Shown here: piece by piece, positions 8,967-18,186 of the stretch | Layout of the letters: each line of letters opens with the position of its first letter | How positions within the stretch are numbered: position 1 is the first letter of the stretch | NCBI GenBank assembly: GCA_018333995.1 | Contig: JAGXSG010000003.1 | Span: forward strand, 62,001-126,000 | Direction of reading: 5' to 3' | DNA length: 64,000 bases | Source: Clostridiales bacterium | GTDB taxonomy: Bacteria; Actinomycetota; Coriobacteriia; Anaerosomatales; SLCP01 | The notes under the pieces: model-generated | Databases searched by the model: none | Seen by the model: the letters and a program-made list of their open reading frames with translations, nothing else | What the model was told of the DNA's origin: nothing | Program-made: the position numbers and the translations under genes

Positions 8967-9000
8967 AGGACGGAGCCGACCGTGTGGCCGACTCCGTCCT
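8967..9000 (-). terminator. hairpin after the 6-haem cytochrome gene
   Basis: Nine-base arms AGGACGGAG / CTCCGTCCT, with further pairing inside (GCCGAC/GTGTGGC-type), between the 6-haem gene and the leaderless promoter. No T-run follows, so it may be a transcript-end stabiliser or a Rho-assisted terminator. Confidence 0.55.
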
Positions 9001-9045
9001 GCGTGCGGCTATGAAGCGTGATCCGCTTCGCGCTCGCGTCTTATG

Positions 9046-10410
9046 CTAGTAGTTGATACCTACACCAGCGCTACCGTCGCCAGCAACGTGGCACTTGAGG
9101 CACAGGCCGTCACGTGTGAGCGGCTCCGCGTTGTGGGGAGTGCCCGCTCGCGTGCCAACAACAATCTCCTGCGCATCATCGGCGTCGCCAGCGGAGGTCA
9201 GCCACACGTACGAGGATCCGAGCCCGGGGGTGGTGGTAGTCAATCGCGCAACCGACTGCCCAACGTTGTTGACGTAGTTGTGCGGGAACGCCGGCTGGCC
9301 CCAGAAGGTCCGTGCGGCATGGCATGCCTGACACGAGTTAGCGGGCGCCCACGCGATCGTCCGGTCGCCGGTCCAGTCAGGCGCGAACTGGGCGACCCTG
9401 AACGGGTTGGGGGTGTCAGTAGCAGCAATCGTGCCATCAGGCAAGCGGTTGCCCGCGGTCACGGTCGCGTTCCAGCTGCTAGTCGCCTCAGCGAGCACAC
9501 GGTGACCGGTCATCTGGTCCTGGGCCTTGGTAAACCCTGTGTTCGCGAAGGTGATTCCCTCATTGACCGGACCTGCGTAGCCTCCGGCCGTGGGAGAGTA
9601 CCCGGCGACCGGAACGGCAAACGCTGCTCCGGAGTGGCAGTAACCGCACAGGTAGCCGGTTCCAAGCACCACGCCGTCAGCACGGTTGGCCGCTGATCCA
9701 GCAAAGCCGAGCAACTCGTTGGTAGCAAGACCGGTGGCCGCGGTAAGCTTGGCCGCGTCCGTGTTTATGTTGGCGTCAGCTCCGTCGTGAATCAGCTTCT
9801 GCGCGAGAACAGGGAACTCCGATGCGCCAGCCCCATGCGGGCTCACCGTATGGCAACGCGCGCAATACGAGTGCGGGGTGATTGATGTCGCCGTCAGGTT
9901 GTTGACGCGCACCGGGGTAAACGTGGCATTCTGGCCGTGGCAGAAGATGCAGCTCGAACTCGCACGGGCACGCACATCGGTGCTTCCCGTCCCACCACGG
10001 TTTGCCACGGGGACACCCTCCCAGGCGGTCAGGACCGTCCCGCCAACAGTGGCCTGGTGGACCGAGTGACACACGGCACACTTGTTCGTGGTCGTAGTGT
10101 AGTTGCCGTGCGGGCTCGTCGAGCCATCGCCGCTCCAGACCTCAGCACCGCTACCGTTGGCCGAGGCATCCCAGCGCAGGTAGCCAGCGAACCCAGTAGT
10201 GGGCAAGTTTTCAAACGTGCTGTCAACGGTCAGCGTTGTTCCGAACCCAGGATTGTACGGACCACTGAACAGATTCCGCCAAGCCTGCGTTCCCACTCCG
10301 CCGCCCGAACTGATACCCGGCGTGGTGACCGGCGTCTTCGCAAACGCCGCACCCGCAAACGCGACGACAAGCACCGCCGCGAGAGTCAGAACCAATACAC
10401 TTCTCTTCAT
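9046..10410 (-). CDS. exported 6-haem cytochrome c
   Basis: About 454 residues. A signal peptide begins MKRSVLVLTLAAVLVVAFAG and ends AFA. Haem motifs are CAVCH, CIFCH, CARCH, CGYCH, CQACH and CLKCH, widely spaced in a Gly/Thr/Ala-rich protein, which resembles the large low-density cytochromes of metal- or mineral-respiring bacteria. The paralogue at 54766-56055 next to the hydrogenase has the same haem number and architecture. Start ATG 10410 has AAGGAG 8 nt upstream; an in-frame ATG at 10455 also has a strong SD (GGAGGTG) and would add 15 residues before the signal peptide. Confidence 0.9.
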   Translation of the reverse strand: MKRSVLVLTLAAVLVVAFAGAAFAKTPVTTPGISSGGGVGTQAWRNLFSGPYNPGFGTTLTVDSTFENLPTTGFAGYLRWDASANGSGAEVWSGDGSTSPHGNYTTTTNKCAVCHSVHQATVGGTVLTAWEGVPVANRGGTGSTDVRARASSSCIFCHGQNATFTPVRVNNLTATSITPHSYCARCHTVSPHGAGASEFPVLAQKLIHDGADANINTDAAKLTAATGLATNELLGFAGSAANRADGVVLGTGYLCGYCHSGAAFAVPVAGYSPTAGGYAGPVNEGITFANTGFTKAQDQMTGHRVLAEATSSWNATVTAGNRLPDGTIAATDTPNPFRVAQFAPDWTGDRTIAWAPANSCQACHAARTFWGQPAFPHNYVNNVGQSVARLTTTTPGLGSSYVWLTSAGDADDAQEIVVGTRAGTPHNAEPLTRDGLCLKCHVAGDGSAGVGINY

Positions 10411-10519
10411 TGTGCGAACTCCTTGGATCGAGATTAATGGTGTGATCTCTTTCATTCTTGCACCTCCTTTCCGAGATTGGATTTCCATGTGCACGTCTTA
10501 CGGTCACATGATGTGTCCT

Positions 10520-10548
10520 ATTGTAGTCTTAAGTGATCTGATTCGCAA
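10520..10548 (-). promoter_or_regulatory. promoter for the 6-haem cytochrome gene
   Basis: TTGCGA (-35, 10543-10548), a 17-nt spacer, then TACAAT (-10, 10520-10525) on the minus strand. Predicted start of transcription is near 10513, about 58 nt before the first ATG. It lies just beyond the terminator of the upstream NHL gene, so the cytochrome is transcribed independently. Confidence 0.65.
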
Positions 10549-10565
10549 GCAAGAAATCTGAGAAA

Positions 10566-10601
10566 GAAGACCCCGCGCGCTCCTACGCGCACAGGGTCTT
10601 C
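10566..10601 (-). terminator. rho-independent terminator of the TPR-NHL operon
   Basis: Arms GAAGACCC / GGGTCTTC with additional GC pairing inside (CGCGCG...CGCGC), followed on the minus strand by the T-rich TTCTTTCTCAGATTTCTT. It begins 18 nt after the stop of the NHL gene. Confidence 0.85.
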
Positions 10602-10618
10602 GCATCGCTCGAAGATGC

Positions 10619-11869
10619 TTAGACTGAATCGCCCGCAACCCCGCTCTGGGAGTCTTTGCGCTTCTTAAATGAGCGGACTGCCAGCACAATCAGCACAAGG
10701 AGGATCAGGAGAACCGGAGGCACGCAAGCCCTCAGTGGTCCCGCGAGCGACCTTCTGATCTGGGACTCGACGTCGACTCCTGGGGCAGAGCCCGGCAGGC
10801 GTATGATTTGCACGCGTGAATTACCCTTGTCCGCGACCGCGAACCAATCGCGCTGCGGGTCGTACTCGATGCTCACAGGCCACACAAACTGGCCGTCCAG
10901 CCTCCCGTGCTCACCGTACTTCGCCAAAAACGTTCCGTCATCTTGGTTGAACACCGAGATCGAGAAATCAAAGGCGTCGACCACCACGATCCGGCCGGAT
11001 CCGTCAATCGTCACACCACCGGGCAGCTGCATCTGTGCGGGAGCCGTGGTGACCCGTGATTCGGCCATCGCGGTGCCACCGGTAAGCTCCACCTGGTTGC
11101 CTGGAGCGCCGGTTGACACCATCCAGACGCGTTCGCCCTCCGCGTCGTACTTGCTCAAGCGATTGTTGTACGCGTCTGACACGTAGATCGCCCCGTCGTC
11201 ATCGATCGCGATGCCGTTTACCGTGTCGAACTCGCTGTCGCCTTGCCCGCGTGTGCCGATGACTACACGTGGCGCGCCTGTCTCCGGATCGATGATGGCA
11301 AAGCCGGATGTCGACCCTATGACCATGGTGCCACGTGCGTACTCAATGTCGATCGGGTTTGGCACCGAGAACGCTCCGAGATCCTGTCCCTCTTTCGTAA
11401 ATACCCGGACCCAGTCAAGCATCGGCTCGCCGATGAAGAGTCGGTCGTCCATTCCCACAGCGATTGGACCAAGCCCGCGCAACGGCACCTCCGCCTCATC
11501 GCCGACGGATGACACGTACGTGCCTTCCGGACTGAAAGCAAACGCCCGGCTCGGGTACATCGCGTCGGTGACCCAAATCGTACCGTCCTCAGCGATGTCG
11601 AGCTTGTGCGGTTGCACAAACTGCTCCTCCGGGGTGGTTCCCCAGCCGTAGATAGAGCGGACCCACTCAATCCCGCCTGTCGCATCCGCTGTGGCTACCC
11701 CTGACCTCGGAGAGATGAGATTTGCGAGCATGATCCCGACTCCCGCGAGCGCAAGCAGCAATATGATGATGATCGCTACTACGAGCATACGGATCCGCCG
11801 CGTCGCCCTCCCGTCACGGGAGGCGCTCGTGGAATCGCCGTACGTGTCTTGGCCCGAATCGGTCATCAC
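10619..11869 (-). CDS. NHL-repeat beta-propeller membrane protein
   Basis: 416 residues. An N-terminal helix (about residues 28-50) is followed by an NHL propeller: QFVQPHKLDIAEDGTIWVTDA, FDTVNGIAIDDDGAIYVSDAYNNRLSKY, LPGGVTIDGSGRIVVVDAFDFSISVF, QFVWPVSIEYDPQRDWFAVADKGNSRVQII. A second helix near residue 380 ends in a short basic tail (KKRKDSQ). Unlike the paralogues at both ends of the window, it has no PIN-like tail. The GTG start overlaps the TPR stop codon, so the two are coupled. Role unknown; position suggests it supports assembly or anchoring of the cytochromes downstream. Confidence 0.88.
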   Translation of the reverse strand: MMTDSGQDTYGDSTSASRDGRATRRIRMLVVAIIIILLLALAGVGIMLANLISPRSGVATADATGGIEWVRSIYGWGTTPEEQFVQPHKLDIAEDGTIWVTDAMYPSRAFAFSPEGTYVSSVGDEAEVPLRGLGPIAVGMDDRLFIGEPMLDWVRVFTKEGQDLGAFSVPNPIDIEYARGTMVIGSTSGFAIIDPETGAPRVVIGTRGQGDSEFDTVNGIAIDDDGAIYVSDAYNNRLSKYDAEGERVWMVSTGAPGNQVELTGGTAMAESRVTTAPAQMQLPGGVTIDGSGRIVVVDAFDFSISVFNQDDGTFLAKYGEHGRLDGQFVWPVSIEYDPQRDWFAVADKGNSRVQIIRLPGSAPGVDVESQIRRSLAGPLRACVPPVLLILLVLIVLAVRSFKKRKDSQSGVAGDSV

Positions 11870-12669
11870 TCAGCTCCGATCCTCTGAAGGTGTTCCATCA
11901 CTGCGGGGTCGCCAGGCATATACACGAGCGCCGCGCGGAAATCTGTTTCGGCGCCTTCGAGGTCGCCGAGCTGTTCTTTGAGGTAGCCACGTCTGATAAG
12001 CACGTCCGCCGCCGTCTCCTTCTCCTCTAGGAACTCATCGAGCGCCTTGATAGCCGCTTCGACGTTGCCAAGGTTGACATTGGCTTCAGCGATAACGATC
12101 AATGCCTGCCAGTAGTTCTCGTGGACGGGCTCGCCGCGGCTCTCTGGCGTGTCAGCAGCTTGCTTCTGCGTTTCGTGATACGCGCGCAGCCGGGTGCGGA
12201 GCTCCTCTGATGCCTTGATCGCATCCTCGTACCTGCCCGACTCCATATGAACTGCAGCCTGGAAGAACGCGACCTCTTCTGTGCCGGACTCGTCGACAAC
12301 ACCCGCGAGTTGATCTATGAGGTTCTGAGCCTGAGTGAGCTGTCCTGAAGCGATGAGCGCCTGGAGATACGCACCCCAGGCCTCCGAATCTTCCGGATTC
12401 TGCATGGCCGTAAGCTCACTGATCCGCAGAGCGCGCTCGGCGGACGTTCGTGGCGCTTCTGGATCGTGAAGCCCCATCACGAGGGCGGATACTACCGTGA
12501 CGAGAAAGAGTGTCACGAGCGCGCCTGTGAAGTAGAAGGCTCGCCGCACGAACGGATCCCGGAACAGTGGCCTTCGCCGTGCCGCATCTGCGGACCCGGG
12601 GGTACTACCAGGCTCTGAAGCGCGGTCGGATTCTCGGTCCGTCAACCCGCTCTCCTCAGACTGGTTCAT
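11866..12669 (-). CDS. membrane-anchored TPR protein
   Basis: 267 residues. A polar N terminus (about 40 residues, many Ser/Glu/Asp) precedes one membrane helix (about residues 45-66) and then TPR-like helix pairs (SEAWGAYLQALIASGQLTQAQNL, FFQAAVHMESGRYEDAIKAS, VLIRRGYLKEQLGDLEGAETDFRAAL). The same last motif (GDLE-A---F-) ends the TPR protein at 1288-1989, marking them as paralogues. First gene of the TPR-NHL pair in this module. Confidence 0.87.
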   Translation of the reverse strand: MNQSEESGLTDRESDRASEPGSTPGSADAARRRPLFRDPFVRRAFYFTGALVTLFLVTVVSALVMGLHDPEAPRTSAERALRISELTAMQNPEDSEAWGAYLQALIASGQLTQAQNLIDQLAGVVDESGTEEVAFFQAAVHMESGRYEDAIKASEELRTRLRAYHETQKQAADTPESRGEPVHENYWQALIVIAEANVNLGNVEAAIKALDEFLEEKETAADVLIRRGYLKEQLGDLEGAETDFRAALVYMPGDPAVMEHLQRIGAE

Positions 12670-12710
12670 GTCGCCTCCTCACGTATCTACGCATCAAGTG
12701 CCCGAGAACT

Positions 12711-12756
12711 CGCGACCAACGGTCGCGCACCGGACACGAACGTCTGCAGTCTAGCA
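12711..12756 (-). promoter_or_regulatory. probable promoter and 5'-UTR hairpin of the TPR-NHL operon
   Basis: Minus-strand TGC-TAGACT (extended -10; hexamer 12748-12753), with no good -35. Between it and the ATG at 12669, the perfect hairpin CGCGACC-aac-GGTCGCG (12711-12727) falls in the predicted 5' UTR. The remaining 12757-12868 stretch shows nothing else definite. Confidence 0.45.
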
Positions 12757-12868
12757 CTGCGCCGCGACAGGTGTAGCTTCTCGTGTGCCAAGTTCACACA
12801 TACAACATAATGTGGCGTCAGGTAAGTTCATCGCGGGTGAGGCCTTCGCGTCTTTGCCCGCTCGCGGT

Positions 12869-14593
12869 CTACCGTGCGAGGTCGAGTCCAAACCCGCGCG
12901 CCTGCTCTTCAAAGTTGCGCGTTCCCGACCACTCTGGATACAGCGACTCCAGCACAGCGTAGGAGGAACGCGCCCCGGCGAGATCACCCTGACGCGCAAG
13001 AAAGAGGCCGCGCGAGAAGTTTACCTCCGGCGAGAGCGGAAACGCCCCTAACGCCGCGTCGTAGCGGACCGCGACGACGGCAGGTTCCATCCCGAGCGCG
13101 TCGCTCGCGTGCGCGCGCTCGAGTAGATACCGGTGTTCTGACGGGACAAGCTCGATGGCGCGCGTGAGCCCGGCCTCGAGGTACCTCGTACGCGCTTCTC
13201 GGCCAGGCGGCTCCTCGATCTCAAGTCCGTGCCGGTACGCGCTTTGCGCCCACAATTCAGGGTCGTACCGCCATGCCCGCGCGGCCGTTTCTGTGAACGC
13301 CGCGGACGCCGGATGGTAGTCAGGGCGACCGACCGCAAGACACGTGAGGGCAAAGAAGAGCAGCGGCGTTGCGCACGCAAGCCCAGCGATCCCAGGTGCG
13401 CGCCTGGCAACCCAGCTCAAGCCGCGACGTTGCGTCGCGTGCGCTATGGCGACGCCGCCACTTCGCGCAGGAAGCGTCGCCACAAGCATCATCACGAGAG
13501 CGGGCAGTGATTGCAGCGACACCGGCTGCAGCAGCGTGCTCGTGAAGAACAGAAGCACACCCGCGATGAACGGAAGTGTGCCCGGATCGCGCGCGCGAGA
13601 CCACGTGCGCGCGAGCGCCGTCGCCGCGACCAACGCCAGTACGACTCCCGCGATCCCGCCGTGCACACCAATATCGAGCCACAAATTGTGCGCGCTCACC
13701 GACAGTGCCGGGGTGTCTCCCTCGATGTATGCGGACGCAGGCGTGATGAGGCGAGCCGCGACGTGCGGGAAAGAGTCGGGTCCGGCGCCGATCACCCACC
13801 ACTCCCTCGCCACATCGAGCGCACTGCGCCAAAACTGCGGCCGCGTCCCGAGATACCCGGCAGCCGCCGTGCCTGAGCCGAGCACCGCGGCAACTCCCGC
13901 AGCAGAGATGAGAGCGTGCGTGACAGGGAGCACAGGCGCGGCACGCCAGAGCATGCGCTCGATGCGGTCGCGGGACAACCCGGCATGCAGAGCGCTCCAC
14001 ACGAGCGCGAGAACAACCCCGAGCGCAGAGCCGATGTACCAGAGCACGCCCGCAACACCACACCCAACAAGCAAGCGAACGTGCGCGGCTCTAACCGTCG
14101 AAAGGAGAACCGGCAAGAGCAGCACGAGGAACTGCGCGCTTAGAGCCCCGTTCGATGAGAGTCCCCAGGCGATGGGTAGTCCAGCGATCACTTGGCCGAG
14201 CACGGTAAGGACCCACGCGGCGCATGCCCACGGAGCGATTTGTCTGAGGATCGAACGTATCTCCGGCGCAAACGGTGCAGCGAGGACCGCAAGTGCGCCG
14301 AGCGGCACGAGCGAGATCACCCCGAGGCGGATGCGCGGAGAACCAAAGAGCGCAAACGGCCAGAACTCCGAAAACGCGGTGGAAAGCGCGACGAGCGTGA
14401 GCGCCGCCGCAAGAAACACGGTTGCGCGCGGCACCTTGAATGGACGATGCGACGTGAAGACGGCTACCGAGAGCGCGACGAGCGTGAGCGCGGTCAGGAG
14501 CATAGGCCCATCGGTTGCCATCCAGATGCCGCGCGAAGGGTACGCTGAAGCGGCCGTCAAAACGGCCAAAACCACCGATATCCTCAGCCACAC
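12869..14593 (-). CDS. O-antigen ligase / Wzy-like polytopic membrane protein with C-terminal TPR-like region
   Basis: 574 residues. About ten to twelve hydrophobic helices fill residues 1-420. A large loop holds LGTRPQFWRSALDVAREWWVIGAGPDSFP...SAHNLWLDIGVHGGIAG, the family pattern (R...W..A......P..G.G......HN..L......G..G) of O-antigen ligase/polymerase proteins. The last 140 residues are soluble with TPR-like repeats (VAVRYDAALGAFPLSPEVNFSRGLFLARQGDLAGARSSY). It presumably polymerises or ligates a cell-surface glycan; substrate unknown. GTG start 4 nt after the leuC stop, so it is cotranscribed with leuC, an odd pairing. Confidence 0.85.
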   Translation of the reverse strand: MWLRISVVLAVLTAASAYPSRGIWMATDGPMLLTALTLVALSVAVFTSHRPFKVPRATVFLAAALTLVALSTAFSEFWPFALFGSPRIRLGVISLVPLGALAVLAAPFAPEIRSILRQIAPWACAAWVLTVLGQVIAGLPIAWGLSSNGALSAQFLVLLLPVLLSTVRAAHVRLLVGCGVAGVLWYIGSALGVVLALVWSALHAGLSRDRIERMLWRAAPVLPVTHALISAAGVAAVLGSGTAAAGYLGTRPQFWRSALDVAREWWVIGAGPDSFPHVAARLITPASAYIEGDTPALSVSAHNLWLDIGVHGGIAGVVLALVAATALARTWSRARDPGTLPFIAGVLLFFTSTLLQPVSLQSLPALVMMLVATLPARSGGVAIAHATQRRGLSWVARRAPGIAGLACATPLLFFALTCLAVGRPDYHPASAAFTETAARAWRYDPELWAQSAYRHGLEIEEPPGREARTRYLEAGLTRAIELVPSEHRYLLERAHASDALGMEPAVVAVRYDAALGAFPLSPEVNFSRGLFLARQGDLAGARSSYAVLESLYPEWSGTRNFEEQARGFGLDLAR

Positions 14594-14597
14594 GGCG

Positions 14598-15872
14598 CTA
14601 CCCTATCCCAATGTCCTCCGGAAGCGCGATACGCCCGGCAACCGCGGTGGCCGCCGCGACCGCCGGACTCGACAGGTAGACCTCGCTCGTCGGATCCCCC
14701 ATTCGACCCACGAAGTTGCGGTTGGTCGTCGCCACCGCACGCTCTCCCGCCGCGAGGATGCCCATGTGGCCACCGAGACACGGTCCGCACGTGGGCGTGG
14801 AGACCGCGGCACCCGCGTCGAGGAAGATGTCGGTGAGGCCCTCGTGCATGCACGCGCGAAAGACCTCTTGCGTGGCGGGGATGATTATGAGTCGGACCCG
14901 CTCGTGCACTCTGTGCCCCTTGAGTATCCCCGCCGCGATCCGCATGTCTTCGAGACGCCCATTTGTGCACGAGCCGATCACGACCTGGTCGACGGTTATG
15001 TCGCGCGACTCCTCCGCCAGACGTGTGTTGGAGGGCAGGTGCGGGAAGGAGACGGTGGGCTTGAGCGTCGAGACGTCGATCCTGATGACGCGCGCGTACT
15101 GGGCATCCGGGTCCGAGCGGTACTCGGTCCACGGGCGCTCCGCGCGCCCCTCGACGTAGGCGCGAGTGATGTCGTCCACCGCGATGATGCCTGACTTCGC
15201 CCCCGCCTCGATCGCCATGTTGCAGACGGTCATGCGGTCGTCCATCGACAGCGCGTCGATGGTGGAACCCGTGAACTCCATCGCCTGGTAGAGCGCGCCG
15301 TCAACACCGATCATGCCGATGATGTGCAAGATGAGGTCCTTGCCCGAGACCCACGGCTGGAACTCGCCGTCGACGACGAACTTGATCGACGCGGGCACCT
15401 TGAACCATGCCTCGCCGGTCGCCATACCGGCGGCCGCATCGGTGCTGCCGACACCGGTCGCAAACGCTCCGAGCGCGCCGTATGTGCAGGTGTGGGAGTC
15501 AGCGCCGATGATGACGTCTCCTGGACCTACCACGCCCTGTTCGGGCAGGAGCGCGTGCTCCACTCCCATGCAACCGATCTCGTAGTAGTGGGTAATTTGC
15601 TGCTCGCGAGCGAACTCGCGCATGATCTTGGCCTGCTCGGCGCTCTTGATATCCTTGTTGGGGGTGTAGTGGTCCGGGACGAGCGCGATGCGCTCTGGGT
15701 CCCAGACCTTGTCGACGCCTATCCGTCTAAACTCGCGGATCGCGATAGGTGCGGTCACGTCGTTTGCGAGCACGATGTCGAGCGAAGCCGTGATGAGCTG
15801 GCCGGGTTCGACCTCATCGAGACCAGCGTGGGCGGCGAGGATCTTTTCTGTGATGGTCATCGGTCGGGGCAT
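14598..15872 (-). CDS. leuC: 3-isopropylmalate dehydratase large subunit
   Basis: 424 residues from ATG 15872, which has GAGGAGG 8 nt upstream; the frame stays open further but with non-protein-like content. It is the [4Fe-4S] subunit that, with LeuD, isomerises isopropylmalate. Cluster ligands are visible as the Cys of VIGSCTNGR and the CxxC of TCGPCLGG, with [23 protein letters not shown] as the aconitase signature. This is the ~420-residue archaeal/clostridial form, matching the short LeuD. A second large subunit at 31681-32949 is a separate paralogue. Confidence 0.96.
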   Translation of the reverse strand: MPRPMTITEKILAAHAGLDEVEPGQLITASLDIVLANDVTAPIAIREFRRIGVDKVWDPERIALVPDHYTPNKDIKSAEQAKIMREFAREQQITHYYEIGCMGVEHALLPEQGVVGPGDVIIGADSHTCTYGALGAFATGVGSTDAAAGMATGEAWFKVPASIKFVVDGEFQPWVSGKDLILHIIGMIGVDGALYQAMEFTGSTIDALSMDDRMTVCNMAIEAGAKSGIIAVDDITRAYVEGRAERPWTEYRSDPDAQYARVIRIDVSTLKPTVSFPHLPSNTRLAEESRDITVDQVVIGSCTNGRLEDMRIAAGILKGHRVHERVRLIIIPATQEVFRACMHEGLTDIFLDAGAAVSTPTCGPCLGGHMGILAAGERAVATTNRNFVGRMGDPTSEVYLSSPAVAAATAVAGRIALPEDIGIG

Positions 15873-15912
15873 GCGGTGGTCCTCCTCGACGTACGTACTT
15901 TCCAGTCCGTGC

Positions 15913-15918
15913 ATTCTA
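15913..15918 (-). promoter_or_regulatory. -10 box for leuC
   Basis: TAGAAT on the minus strand, about 40 nt before the leuC ATG. The -35 area falls in the edge of the G-rich tract and has no match to consensus. Confidence 0.45.
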
Positions 15919-15924
15919 CGCGAT

Positions 15925-16010
15925 GGGGGCGGCTGCCGCGAGGGTGCGGGTGGTGGTTGTGGGTGGTGGTGTGTGGGTGCCGGTGTGCGGGTGCCGGGTG
16001 GCAAATTGCT
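15925..16010. repeat. G-rich GGGTGGTGG/GGGTGCC tract upstream of leuC
   Basis: The plus strand carries a run of short G-tracts (GGGGGCGGC, GGGTGCGGGTGGTGG, GGGTGGTGG, then GGGTGCC units). It is compatible with a G-quadruplex on the plus strand and overlaps the leuC -35 region. Similar GGGTGCC units recur at 30394-30424. No coding potential. Confidence 0.6.
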
Positions 16011-16053
16011 CACGTGGAGCGTCAGGCAGACCGCTCGGGGATCCTCCAAGTGG

Positions 16054-16095
16054 CACTCGGGTTAGTGGGAACGATCGTTCCCACTAACCCGAGTG
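16054..16095. repeat. perfect 42-bp palindrome
   Basis: Two 21-base arms meet at 16074/16075 with no mismatch and no loop. The left arm begins CACTCGGGTTAGTGGGAACG and the centre is ACGATCGT. It sits just before the truncated PIN gene and upstream of leuC. It could be an operator, a recombination or excision scar, or a transcript-end hairpin. No T-run follows on either side. Confidence 0.9.
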
Positions 16096-16102
16096 AACAT
16101 GA

Positions 16103-16462
16103 GACCCCCCGCCCTGCCTCTCGGCCCCTCTCTGCCCAGCCCTGCTCGCCGAGCTTGCAGGCGTGCTGGCCCGGCCCAAGCTCGCATCCCGCGTCGCGCC
16201 CGAGGACGCCCGCGCGTTCGTCGCATGGCTCGAGCGCGTGGCGATCGTGGCCCCCGACCCGGTCGGCATCGTAGCGCTCTCACCCGACCCCGGCGACGAC
16301 TACCTGCTCGCGCTCGCCCGCGCGAACAGGGCTGGGGCGCTCGTGTCGGGAGACGCGCACCTTCTCGATCTCGAATCAACGACGGAGCCCGCGCCCGGCC
16401 ACGCCGAATATCGCGTGCTGGCGCCTGCGGTATTCGCTGACCTCGTCGACTCGCTGCGGTGA
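16103..16462 (+). pseudogene. 5'-truncated PIN-domain toxin gene
   Basis: In frame from a stop at 16100-16102, the reading frame gives LLAELAGVLARPKLASRV...GDDYLLALARANRAGALVSGDAHLLDL, the second half of VapC/PIN-family (PIN_3-like) toxins: LLAEL.EVLARPK and the acidic D-DDYLLALA and VSGDAHLL active-site segments. The N-terminal third with the first catalytic Asp is absent, and the frame is closed just upstream, beside the palindrome. No antitoxin gene is adjacent. A GTG at 16163 could start a 99-residue remnant, but it should be inactive. Confidence 0.7.
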
Positions 16463-16599
16463 GTCTTGTGGCGTAGCGGGATGGTTCGAGCAACCCTCAA
16501 GCGAGTAGAGCGCTCCATCGTCAATCGACGATGAACGATCGACGATGGACGACGCGTTGTTCGCAACAACCCCGAGGCCCGCGCGGAGGGCCCCGCCGC

Positions 16600-18180
16600 C
16601 TACACCTCGTCGGTGACCTGGGGGCGCTCGGCCACCAACAAGCGGTTGAGCGCGTTGACGTAGGCGCGCGCCGACGCGGTGATGATGTCGGAGTGGGCGC
16701 CTCGGCCGGTGAACACGCGACCGTCGCCGCTGCGCACGCGGATCGTCACCTCGCCGAGCGCGTCGATACCGCGCGTCACGCTCTGCACGCTAAACTCGAT
16801 GAGGTCGTTTTCCACGTCGATCATGCGGTTGATCGCCCGGTAGACGGCATCGACCGGGCCGGTGCCGTGGCTCGAGTCGATGATCGGCTGACCGGTCGCG
16901 GCCTCGACGAGCTCGACCGTCGCGGTGGGGATGCCGGGTTCGCCGCACATGACGTGGAGCGAACGCAGGTGGTAGACCTCGCCTACCGACGTGCGGCCCG
17001 TCTCGCTCACAAGCGTCTCGAGGTCCTCGTCGTAGACTTCCTTTTTCTTGTCGGCAAGTTCTAGAAACTCGGTGTGAACACGTTCGAACTCGGCCTCGGC
17101 AAGATCGTAGCCGAGCTGTACGAGCCGGTGTCGGAGCGCGGCCCGGCCGGAGCGCGCGGTCAGCACGATCGCGCTGCCGCCTACGCCCACGTCGGCCGGG
17201 TCGATGATCTCGTAGGTCGATCGCTCCTTGAGCACGCCGTCTTGATGGATGCCGCTGGAGTGGGCGAACGCGTTTGCGCCCACGATCGACTTGTTGGGCT
17301 GGACGAAGATGCCGGTGATGTTGCTGACCAGGCGCGACGTGCGCATGATCTCGCGCGTGTTGATGGTGGTGTCCGCGCCGAAGTACTCGCGACGCGAGCG
17401 GAGCGCCATCACCACCTCCTCCATCGCGGTGTTGCCGGCGCGCTCGCCGATCCCGTTCGCCGTGCACTCGACCTGGCGCGCGCCCGCCTTCACGCCCGCG
17501 AGCGCATTGGCGGTCGCCATGCCGAGATCGTTGTGGCAGTGCACCGCCACCGTGACGTCCTCGATGCCGTTCACGTGCTCGAAGAGCCCACGGATCAGCG
17601 CGCCGAACTCCTCGGGATACGTATAGCCGGTGGTATCCGGGATGTTAACGACCGTCGCGCCAGCGGCGATGACCGCCTCGACCATCCGGTAGAGAAAAGC
17701 CGGCTCGGCGCGCCCGGCGTCTTCCGCGTAGAACTCAACGTCGTCGACGAACGAGCGCGCGAGCTTGACGGCGGCGACCGCGCGCTCGACAGCCGTGTCG
17801 CGATCGATCCGCAACTTGTGCTGCAGGTGTGACTCGGACACGCCGATCCCGGTGTGAATGCGCGGACGGGCGGCCGTGGACAGCGCCGCGGCGGCGGTCT
17901 CGATATCTGCGGGCACCGCGCGGGAGAGCGCACACACGACAACCGCGTCGCCCACCTCGGCCCCGATGCGACGCACGCTCTCAAAGTCGCCAGGACTAGA
18001 GATCGGGAACCCGGCCTCGATCACGTCCACGCCGAGACGCACGAGCTGGCGGGCGATCTCGAGCTTCTCCTCGGTGTTCATGCTGGCCCCGGGCGACTGC
18101 TCGCCGTCGCGCAGCGTGGTATCGAAGATGTGGACCTTGTCGAGGCCGAGGGCCGCGGGGGTGTTGTTTGTCGTATTCAT
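16600..18180 (-). CDS. leuA: 2-isopropylmalate synthase
   Basis: 526 residues. It condenses acetyl-CoA with 2-oxoisovalerate, the first step of leucine synthesis. DRE-TIM barrel motifs: [14 protein letters not shown] near the N terminus, [14 protein letters not shown] (metal-binding His-x-His) and GIGERAGN. The C-terminal regulatory domain (about residues 400-515, [16 protein letters not shown]..., [12 protein letters not shown]) is the LeuA allosteric domain where leucine binds, which the shorter paralogue at 32989-34200 lacks. The gene appears leaderless. It stands alone, about 0.7 kb upstream of leuC. Confidence 0.96.
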   Translation of the reverse strand: MNTTNNTPAALGLDKVHIFDTTLRDGEQSPGASMNTEEKLEIARQLVRLGVDVIEAGFPISSPGDFESVRRIGAEVGDAVVVCALSRAVPADIETAAAALSTAARPRIHTGIGVSESHLQHKLRIDRDTAVERAVAAVKLARSFVDDVEFYAEDAGRAEPAFLYRMVEAVIAAGATVVNIPDTTGYTYPEEFGALIRGLFEHVNGIEDVTVAVHCHNDLGMATANALAGVKAGARQVECTANGIGERAGNTAMEEVVMALRSRREYFGADTTINTREIMRTSRLVSNITGIFVQPNKSIVGANAFAHSSGIHQDGVLKERSTYEIIDPADVGVGGSAIVLTARSGRAALRHRLVQLGYDLAEAEFERVHTEFLELADKKKEVYDEDLETLVSETGRTSVGEVYHLRSLHVMCGEPGIPTATVELVEAATGQPIIDSSHGTGPVDAVYRAINRMIDVENDLIEFSVQSVTRGIDALGEVTIRVRSGDGRVFTGRGAHSDIITASARAYVNALNRLLVAERPQVTDEV

Positions 18181-18186
18181 GCAGGA

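Noticed and set aside
13344-15194. 616-residue open frame on the plus strand
   Set aside because: It runs antisense across the O-antigen-ligase-like gene and leuC, both with clear family motifs. Its composition (Arg/Ala/Ser/Pro) is the usual high-GC shadow.
16163-16462. Functional PIN toxin of 99 residues
   Set aside because: It lacks the N-terminal third with the first catalytic Asp, and no antitoxin is next to it. Kept as a pseudogene.
16499-16560. Short direct repeats (ATCGACGATGAACGATCGACGATGG-like) as a CRISPR or iteron array
   Set aside because: Only two to three imperfect copies without spacers of regular length; no cas or rep gene nearby. Nothing else definite in the 137-bp gap after the PIN fragment.
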